Shown here: piece after piece, positions 1 to 5,319 of the stretch
Numbering within the stretch: position 1 is the first letter of the stretch
Layout: each line of letters begins with the position of its first letter
Assembly (NCBI GenBank): GCA_035572335.1
Contig: DATNAW010000055.1
Location: 1 to 5,319 of the forward strand
Source of the DNA: 66-474 sp035572335
Lineage (GTDB): Bacteria; Pseudomonadota; Gammaproteobacteria; Xanthomonadales; Rhodanobacteraceae
Direction of reading: 5' to 3'
Length of the DNA: 5,319 nucleotides
The notes under the pieces: model-generated
The model's database searches: none
Told to the model about the DNA's origin: nothing
Seen by the model: only the letters and a program-made list of their open reading frames with translations
Position numbers and translations under genes: made by a program

Positions 1-89
1 TGCTCCGTTTCGATGGTGACCGCGACGCGGTCCGTCGCCAAACGGTTGCCGTCGCGCTGGAAGGTGTTCAGAAAATTCTTACGGAGTAA
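1..89 (+). CDS. cinA: CinA/PncC family protein, C-terminal end (partial)
   Basis: The reading frame enters from the left edge (first full codon at base 3) and ends in TAA at 87-89, giving 28 residues, LRFDGDRDAVRRQTVAVALE and eight more. The F-x-GDRxxVRxQTVxxAL pattern is the usual C-terminus of the CinA C-domain, the nicotinamide-nucleotide (NMN) amidohydrolase that deamidates NMN to NaMN in pyridine nucleotide salvage. The start lies outside the window, so I cannot tell whether this is a full CinA (with the N-terminal MoaB-like domain) or a stand-alone PncC. Its place directly upstream of recA matches E. coli (pncC-recA) and Pseudomonas. The gap to recA is 133 bases and no other gene fits in it. 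Confidence 0.8.
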   Translation, partial: LRFDGDRDAVRRQTVAVALEGVQKILTE

Positions 90-118
90 CGCGGTGCTCG
101 CCGCTGTTCCCTTGCAAG

Positions 119-132
119 TGGTATGAAATAAT
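119..132 (+). promoter_or_regulatory. Tentative recA promoter (-10 region)
   Basis: An AT-rich pocket stands out in GC-rich surroundings. It reads TGG TATGAA (119-127), an extended -10 pattern (TGn before a 4/6 match to TATAAT), and AATAAT (127-132) overlaps it with a 5/6 match. No good -35 lies at 16-18 bases from either; TTGCAA at 112-117 is too close. Transcription would start near 134-140, leaving a leader of about 85-90 bases. I find no E. coli-type CTGT-N8-ACAG and no Xanthomonas/Xylella-type TTAG-N6-TACTA LexA box here. Confidence 0.3.
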
Positions 133-153
133 GACAACGTCTTCGGAATCCCG

Positions 154-193
154 CGGTCTCAACCCGTGAGAACCGATCCCGCGATACTTCGCG
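154..193 (+). other. Two stem-loops in the recA leader
   Basis: The first stem pairs CGGTCTCA (154-161) with TGAG...ACCG (167-175), 8 bp with one bulged A and a 5-base loop. The second pairs CGCGA (180-184) with TCGCG (189-193) around a 4-base loop. Both are in the presumed 5' untranslated region, ending 17 bases before the Shine-Dalgarno, so they leave the ribosome site open. They could stabilise the mRNA. Short GC-rich repeats are common by chance at this base composition, so function is inference. Confidence 0.3.
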
Positions 194-210
194 TCAAGCA
201 CAATCCGTCT

Positions 211-215
211 GAGGA
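211..215 (+). promoter_or_regulatory. recA ribosome binding site
   Basis: GAGGA lies 7 bases before ATG 223. It decides the start: the in-frame GTG at 166 would add 19 residues that do not look like RecA and has no such site. Confidence 0.75.
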
Positions 216-222
216 ACACGCA

Positions 223-1266
223 ATGGACGACAACAAGCGCCGCGCACTGGCTTCCGCTCTGGGCCAGATCGAAAAGCAGTTCGGCAAGGGCGCGGTGATG
301 CGCATGGGCGACCGCACCGCCGAGGCCATCGACACGGTCTCGACCGGCTCGCTGGGCCTGGACGTTGCGCTGGGCGTCGGCGGCCTGCCGCGCGGCCGCG
401 TGGTGGAAATCTACGGTCCGGAATCCTCGGGCAAGACCACACTCACCTTGCAGGTCATTGCAAGTTGCCAGAAGAACGGCGGCACCGCGGCGTTCGTGGA
501 CGCCGAGCACGCGCTCGACCCCAGCTACGCGGCCAAGCTTGGCGTGAATGTCGATGATCTTCTGGTGTCGCAGCCCGACACCGGTGAGCAGGCCCTGGAA
601 ATCGCCGACATGCTGGTGCGTTCCAATGCGGTCGACGTGGTGGTGGTCGACTCGGTCGCAGCCTTGACGCCGAAGGCCGAAATCGAAGGCGAAATGGGCG
701 ACTCGCACGTCGGCCTGCACGCGCGCCTGATGAGCCAAGCACTGCGCAAGCTCACCGGCAACATCAAGCGTTCCAACACGCTGGTGATCTTCATCAACCA
801 GATCCGCATGAAGATCGGCGTGATGTTCGGCAACCCCGAAACCACCACCGGCGGCAACGCGCTGAAGTTCTATGCCTCGGTGCGCCTCGACATCCGTCGC
901 ATCGGCGCGGTCAAGAAGGGCGAGGAAGTGATCGGTTCGCAGACTCGCGTGAAGGTGGTGAAGAACAAGGTGGCGCCACCATTCCGCCAGACGGAATTCG
1001 AAATCCTGTATGGCGAAGGCACCTCGTACGAAGGCGAGCTGATCGAACTGGGCGTGCTCAACAACCTGGTCGAGAAATCCGGCGCCTGGTACAGCTATGG
1101 CGGCGAACGGATCGGGCAGGGCAAGGAAAACGCGCGCCAGTGGTTCAAGGACAACCCCGCTGCCGCCAAGGAACTCGATACCGCGTTGCGCGCCAAGCTG
1201 CTGGACGCCGCGCGTGCGGGCGGCGGCGTCGCGGCGACCGAAGATGCCGAGGAAGTCGAAGCCTGA
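223..1266 (+). CDS. recA: RecA recombinase
   Basis: This cytoplasmic DNA-dependent ATPase forms filaments on single-stranded DNA, carries out homologous pairing and strand exchange, and stimulates LexA self-cleavage in the SOS response. The protein is 347 residues, typical for the family (E. coli 353). Visible features: N-terminal oligomerisation helix (about 1-30, MDDNKRRALASALGQIEKQF), Walker A GPESSGKT at 65-72, catalytic Glu95 in FVDAEHALDP, Walker B ending at Asp143 in VVVVD, DNA-binding loop L1 around EGEMGDSH (155-162), the switch Gln193 in INQIRMKIG, and L2 loop GNPETTTGGNA at 203-213. The C-domain ends in an acidic tail (EDAEEVEA), as in other RecAs, where it restrains DNA binding. 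No key residue is missing and there is no sign of an intein. recX follows in overlap, so the two are probably cotranscribed. SOS control is expected from the family but no LexA site is recognisable upstream. Confidence 0.99.
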   Translation: MDDNKRRALASALGQIEKQFGKGAVMRMGDRTAEAIDTVSTGSLGLDVALGVGGLPRGRVVEIYGPESSGKTTLTLQVIASCQKNGGTAAFVDAEHALDPSYAAKLGVNVDDLLVSQPDTGEQALEIADMLVRSNAVDVVVVDSVAALTPKAEIEGEMGDSHVGLHARLMSQALRKLTGNIKRSNTLVIFINQIRMKIGVMFGNPETTTGGNALKFYASVRLDIRRIGAVKKGEEVIGSQTRVKVVKNKVAPPFRQTEFEILYGEGTSYEGELIELGVLNNLVEKSGAWYSYGGERIGQGKENARQWFKDNPAAAKELDTALRAKLLDAARAGGGVAATEDAEEVEA

Positions 1267-1756
1267 AAAAACGCGGGGGTCATTGGGGCGCCGCGATCCC
1301 GGTGATCGCAGCGCTTACGATCGCGCGTTGGGCATGCTCGCGCGCCGCGAATACTCGCAGCGCGAGTTGCGTGCGCGGCTGGAACACGCGGGGTGCGACG
1401 AAGAAGAGTCGGAGTCCGCGCTTCGAACCCTGCAAAAGCAGCACTACCAGGACGATTCCCGCTTCGGTGAAATGATCGTGCGCGCGCGGGTGGGGCAGGG
1501 CTACGGACCGGCGCGCATCCAGGCCGAACTGCGTTCGCACGGACTGATTGACGCCGCGATTCGGGCGCTGATCGACGCCACGGACGCCGACTGGGAATCC
1601 CTGGCAATGGCGCAACTGCGCAAGAAGTACGGCAGCAAGCCCGCCGCCGACCATGCCGAGCGCGGCAAGCGCGCGGCCTTCCTCTTGCGTCGCGGTTTCA
1701 GCACCGCCACAGTTAGAATCGTCACCCATTCCGAGGTTGGCGATCCCGGCAACTAG
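1244..1756 (+). CDS. recX: RecX, regulatory protein of RecA
   Basis: RecX binds in the groove of RecA filaments and limits their extension and ATPase/coprotease activity. From ATG 1244 the product is 170 residues (E. coli 166). Three helical RecX repeats are visible: AYDRALGMLARREYSQRELRARLEHAG (about 24-50), the middle block with FGEMIVRARVGQGYGPARIQAELRSHGL (about 74-101), and the C-terminal KRAAFLLRRGFSTATVRIV (about 142-160). The protein is rich in Arg/Lys, as expected for a filament binder. The start is uncertain: ATG 1244 overlaps recA by 23 bases and has a poor Shine-Dalgarno; TTG 1283 gives 157 residues and has GGGGG at 1275-1279, but only three bases away. Either keeps the complete domain. 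Overlap or tight spacing with recA implies translational coupling. A strong hairpin at 1288-1314 lies within the early codons and may keep RecX well below RecA. Confidence 0.92.
   Translation: MPRKSKPEKTRGSLGRRDPGDRSAYDRALGMLARREYSQRELRARLEHAGCDEEESESALRTLQKQHYQDDSRFGEMIVRARVGQGYGPARIQAELRSHGLIDAAIRALIDATDADWESLAMAQLRKKYGSKPAADHAERGKRAAFLLRRGFSTATVRIVTHSEVGDPGN
1288..1314 (+). other. Strong hairpin at the recA/recX junction
   Basis: GCGC (1288-1291) pairs with GCGC (1311-1314), then after one C-A mismatch GCGATC (1293-1298) pairs with GATCGC (1304-1309) around the loop CCGGT. That is 10 Watson-Crick pairs with one mismatch, and two G-U pairs could extend it outward. It begins 22 bases after the recA stop. 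No T-run follows (TTACGATC), so it is not a standard Rho-independent terminator. It could reduce read-through or translation into recX, or protect the recA 3' end. In E. coli the recA-recX junction carries a partial terminator; a similar role here is inference. Confidence 0.45.
1714..1719 (+). promoter_or_regulatory. Possible alaS -10 element inside recX
   Basis: TAGAAT matches TATAAT at 5 of 6 positions and lies in the last codons of recX, 115 bases before the alaS ATG. No convincing -35 is at the right distance (CGCGGT at 17; TTGCGT at 1685-1690 is 23 away). A start near 1726 would create a leader of about 108 bases containing both inverted repeats listed next. Confidence 0.25.
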
Positions 1757-1832
1757 AGTGCCGCCATGGCTTTGGCGGGCTGCCGGTTGCGCCGTCTCGA
1801 CTCGCCATCACCTGAGATTTCCGACGCAACCG
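1746..1832 (+). promoter_or_regulatory. alaS leader with two mutually exclusive inverted repeats
   Basis: Structure A is nested: CCGGCA (1746-1751) pairs with TGCCGG (1781-1786), enclosing CCGCCA (1761-1766) paired with TGGCGG (1773-1778). Structure B pairs CGGTTGCG (1784-1791) with CGCAACCG (1825-1832), a perfect 8-bp stem whose 3' arm ends one base before the alaS ATG. A and B share bases 1784-1786, so both cannot form fully. Structure A spans the recX stop codon. alaS has no clear Shine-Dalgarno (the nearest, TGAG at 1813-1816, is 17 bases away and lies in the loop of B). The layout resembles an attenuator or translational switch, but only the pairings are seen; function is inference. The same repeats might instead be protein-binding DNA palindromes. 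Confidence 0.35.
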
Positions 1833-1833
1833 C

Positions 1834-4467
<2,634 letters not shown>

Positions 4468-4512
4468 CCGCGCGCTGTGCCAATAGTCATGCCGTTTTTG
4501 CCGCCATTTGCA

Positions 4513-4542
4513 TTGCGTCTGCGCTGCGCGTTCAGCTATAGT
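4513..4542 (+). promoter_or_regulatory. csrA promoter, sigma70 type
   Basis: TTGCGT (4513-4518) and TATAGT (4537-4542) are separated by 18 bases, each close to consensus. The predicted start is near 4549, giving a leader of about 167 bases before csrA. It lies 45 bases after the alaS stop, so csrA can be expressed independently of alaS. The T-run TTTTT at 4495-4499 just upstream lacks a hairpin, so read-through from alaS is not excluded. Confidence 0.6.
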
Positions 4543-4548
4543 CGCCAC

Positions 4549-4715
4549 GCATCGATCGCCCCCGCACCGGTCTAGTGCGGGTGATGGAGGAACCTGAACA
4601 CCCGCATTCAACCGGGCCTGTTCGCGATCGTCCTGTATTACCGTGATGTGCGGTCCGGAGGGGAACGCACATGCGGGGATCGGGTCTAACCGGTCCGAAC
4701 GAATGGAGTTCCGTC
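4549..4715 (+). promoter_or_regulatory. csrA leader with six GGA motifs and two perfect hairpins
   Basis: The leader has GGA at 4586, 4589, 4657, 4662, 4677 and 4705 (first bases); CsrA proteins recognise GGA, best in hairpin loops. Hairpin 1 pairs CCCGCAC (4561-4567) with GTGCGGG (4575-4581), loop of 7. Hairpin 2 pairs ATGTGCG (4646-4652) with CGCACAT (4666-4672), a 13-base loop that contains GGAGGGGA. A weaker stem with G-U pairs joins 4680-4686 and 4692-4698. The last GGA is part of the csrA Shine-Dalgarno. This is the layout expected for translational autorepression by CsrA, which is known in E. coli; here it is inferred from motifs. Without regulation the region would be an unusually long gap (248 bases between alaS and csrA) with no gene in it. 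Confidence 0.6.
4705..4708 (+). promoter_or_regulatory. csrA ribosome binding site
   Basis: GGAG is 7 bases before ATG 4716 and supports the canonical start MLILTRR. It doubles as a GGA triplet, so CsrA bound here would block ribosomes. A stronger site, GGAGGGG (4657-4663), serves an in-frame ATG at 4671. Confidence 0.65.
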
Positions 4716-4946
4716 ATGTTGATTTTGACCCGCCGCGTTGGGGAAACCCTGATGATCGGCGACCAGGTAACGGTCACGGTGCTGGGCGTGAAGGGCAATC
4801 AGGTGCGCATCGGCATCACCGCACCCAAGGATGTCGCGGTGCACCGTGAAGAGATTTACCAGCGCATCCAGCAAGAGCATCAGGCAGGGGCGGGTTCCGC
4901 AGCCTCCGAGTCCGACGAATCCGGTAACGAGGCGGCCAGAGGCTGA
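4716..4946 (+). CDS. csrA: CsrA/RsmA carbon storage regulator
   Basis: A small dimeric RNA-binding protein that binds GGA-containing mRNA leaders and alters translation and stability, controlling carbon metabolism, motility, biofilm and, in Xanthomonas relatives, virulence. The product is 76 residues (E. coli 61). The core is canonical: beta-1 MLILTRR with Leu4, Arg6 and Arg7, the GETLMIGD turn, the VTVTVLGVKGNQVRIGITAP strands, and beta-5 VAVHREEIY with Arg44, the main RNA contact, followed by the helix IYQRIQQEHQ. From about residue 56 there is a Gly/Ala/Ser/Glu-rich tail (QAGAGSAASESDESGNEAARG), probably disordered and longer than in enterics. ATG 4716 is chosen because it gives the family N-terminus, which forms part of the RNA-binding surface. 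An in-frame ATG at 4671 would add 15 residues. It follows alaS and precedes tRNA-Ser, as in E. coli. Confidence 0.98.
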   Translation: MLILTRRVGETLMIGDQVTVTVLGVKGNQVRIGITAPKDVAVHREEIYQRIQQEHQAGAGSAASESDESGNEAARG

Positions 4947-4965
4947 TGCCCGGCCGCACCACGGC

Positions 4966-4994
4966 TTTACCAAAACCGGACACGCATTTATCCT
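4966..4994 (+). promoter_or_regulatory. Candidate promoter for tRNA-Ser
   Basis: TTTACC (4966-4971) and TATCCT (4989-4994) are spaced by exactly 17 bases; each matches consensus at 4 of 6 positions. It lies 20 bases after the csrA stop and would start near 5001, making a tRNA precursor with a leader of about 110 bases. The bases between -10 and +1 are GC-rich, a feature of stringently controlled tRNA promoters. Moderate support only. Confidence 0.4.
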
Positions 4995-4997
4995 AGC

Positions 4998-5015
4998 CGA
5001 CCGGCTTGCCGGTTG
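4998..5015 (+). other. Hairpin between csrA and tRNA-Ser
   Basis: CGACCGG (4998-5004) pairs with CCGGTTG (5009-5015), 7 pairs including one G-U, around the loop CTTG. No T-run follows, so it is a poor Rho-independent terminator. It could mark the csrA 3' end or sit at the 5' end of the tRNA precursor. The rest of 5016-5112 shows no gene and no other clear element. Confidence 0.35.
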
Positions 5016-5112
5016 AGCGGGTGCGTGGAGATCGTTGTTGCATGCGCAAGGCGTTGTGCGCCAGCGTTGGATGGATGCCGGCGGAACCAGGAAGTAGATT
5101 ACAAATTGATTC

Positions 5113-5205
5113 GGAGAGGTGCCCGAGAGGCCGAAGGGGCTCCCCTGCTAAGGGAGTATCGGGTCAAAAGCCTGATCGAGGGTTCGAATCCCTCCCTCTC
5201 CGCCA
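5113..5205 (+). tRNA. serV: tRNA-Ser (anticodon GCU)
   Basis: The cloverleaf closes: acceptor GGAGAGG (5113-5119) with CCTCTCC (5195-5201), discriminator G at 5202 and encoded CCA at 5203-5205. The anticodon stem is CTCCC (5140-5144) with GGGAG (5152-5156); loop CTGCTAA has anticodon GCT at 5147-5149, reading AGC and AGU serine codons. The long variable arm typical of class II tRNAs pairs ATCGGG with CCTGAT (one G-U). T arm is GAGGG-TTCGAAT-CCCTC. G73 discriminator and long arm are the serine identity elements. The position after csrA matches E. coli serV, hence the symbol. Confidence 0.97.
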
Positions 5206-5214
5206 CTTCAATCG

Positions 5215-5243
5215 TTGACGCGATTATCGCAACACCGGATAAT
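5215..5243 (+). promoter_or_regulatory. tRNA-Arg promoter between the two tRNA genes
   Basis: TTGACG (5215-5220) and GATAAT (5238-5243) each match consensus at 5 of 6 positions and are separated by 17 bases, the best promoter in the window. Start is expected near 5250, about 18 bases before the tRNA. The stretch after the -10 (TCGCGGC) is GC-rich, as in stringently controlled stable RNA promoters. Confidence 0.7.
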
Positions 5244-5267
5244 TCGCGGCTCGCTTTTGCGTTCAAC

Positions 5268-5319
5268 GCGCCCGTAGCTCAGCTGGATAGAGTACCAGGC
5301 TACGAACTTGGTGGTCGGG
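5268..5319 (+). tRNA. argV: tRNA-Arg (anticodon ACG), truncated by the window end
   Basis: The 5' acceptor strand is GCGCCCG (5268-5274), followed by U8, A9 and a D arm AGCTCAGCTGGATAGAGT. The anticodon stem pairs CCAGG (5295-5299) with CTTGG (5307-5311, one G-U), loop CTACGAA with ACG at 5302-5304. A34 is normally deaminated to inosine by TadA, so it reads CGU, CGC and CGA. A20 is present in the D-loop, an arginine identity element. The sequence stops at the first three bases of the T stem (GGG), so the T arm, 3' acceptor strand and CCA cannot be checked. E. coli has a cluster of this tRNA (argV-argQ) after serV; further copies may follow here. The symbol rests on synteny. Confidence 0.93.

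Noticed and set aside
166..222. Upstream GTG start for recA, adding 19 residues
   Set aside because: The extension does not resemble RecA, the GTG lies in a hairpin, and the good GAGGA site points to ATG 223.
1334..1756. Short recX starting at ATG 1334
   Set aside because: It would remove the conserved AYDRALG at the start of the first RecX repeat and has no ribosome site.
4468..4499. Rho-independent terminator for alaS before TTTTT at 4495-4499
   Set aside because: I could not find a stable GC-rich stem directly before the T-run.
4584..4646. 20-residue upstream open frame in the csrA leader (ATG 4584 to TGA 4644)
   Set aside because: No Shine-Dalgarno precedes it except the end of hairpin 1, and its codon content gives no coding signal.
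5113..5319. tRNA genes as an integration site for a mobile element
   Set aside because: No integrase, no repeat of a tRNA 3' end and no foreign-looking sequence is present; the region past the window end cannot be judged.

Overview
The window carries a conserved gammaproteobacterial housekeeping block, all on the + strand: 3' end of cinA/pncC, then recA, recX, alaS, csrA, tRNA-Ser(GCU), and the first two thirds of tRNA-Arg(ACG). This is the same order as pncC-recA-recX-alaS-csrA-serV-argV in Escherichia coli. The high GC content and a CsrA core (MLILTRRVGETLMIGD, then IGITAPKDVAVHREEIYQRIQ) that resembles Xanthomonas RsmA suggest a member of the Xanthomonadales/Lysobacterales, possibly Rhodanobacteraceae. 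The family assignment is inference. There is no mobile element, CRISPR array, foreign-looking gene or disrupted gene.

By region: bases 1-89 are the last codons of a CinA-family protein. Bases 90-222 are the recA control region, with a tentative promoter, two small stem-loops and a clear Shine-Dalgarno. recA (223-1266) is intact and recX follows at once, probably overlapping it. A strong hairpin lies just after the recA stop, inside the start of recX. Bases 1757-1833 form a 77-base alaS leader with two overlapping, mutually exclusive inverted repeats. alaS (1834-4467) is full length with all catalytic and editing residues. Bases 4468-4715 hold a good sigma70-type promoter and a csrA leader with six GGA triplets, one group of them displayed in the loop of a perfect 7-bp stem. 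csrA is 4716-4946. Bases 4947-5112 contain a possible promoter and hairpin for the tRNA genes. tRNA-Ser is 5113-5205, and a near-consensus promoter in the 62-base gap drives tRNA-Arg, which runs off the window end.

Functionally, RecA and RecX form a recombinase-modulator pair for DNA repair. AlaRS charges tRNA-Ala and edits mischarged Ser/Gly. CsrA is a global post-transcriptional regulator. The tRNAs decode serine AGC/AGU and arginine CGN codons. The genes are ordinary; what deserves a second look is the non-coding layer: the csrA leader and its possible N-terminally extended start, the alternative folds in front of alaS, the recA/recX junction hairpin, and the absence of a recognisable SOS box and of an adjacent lexA before recA. 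I found no convincing previously undescribed system.
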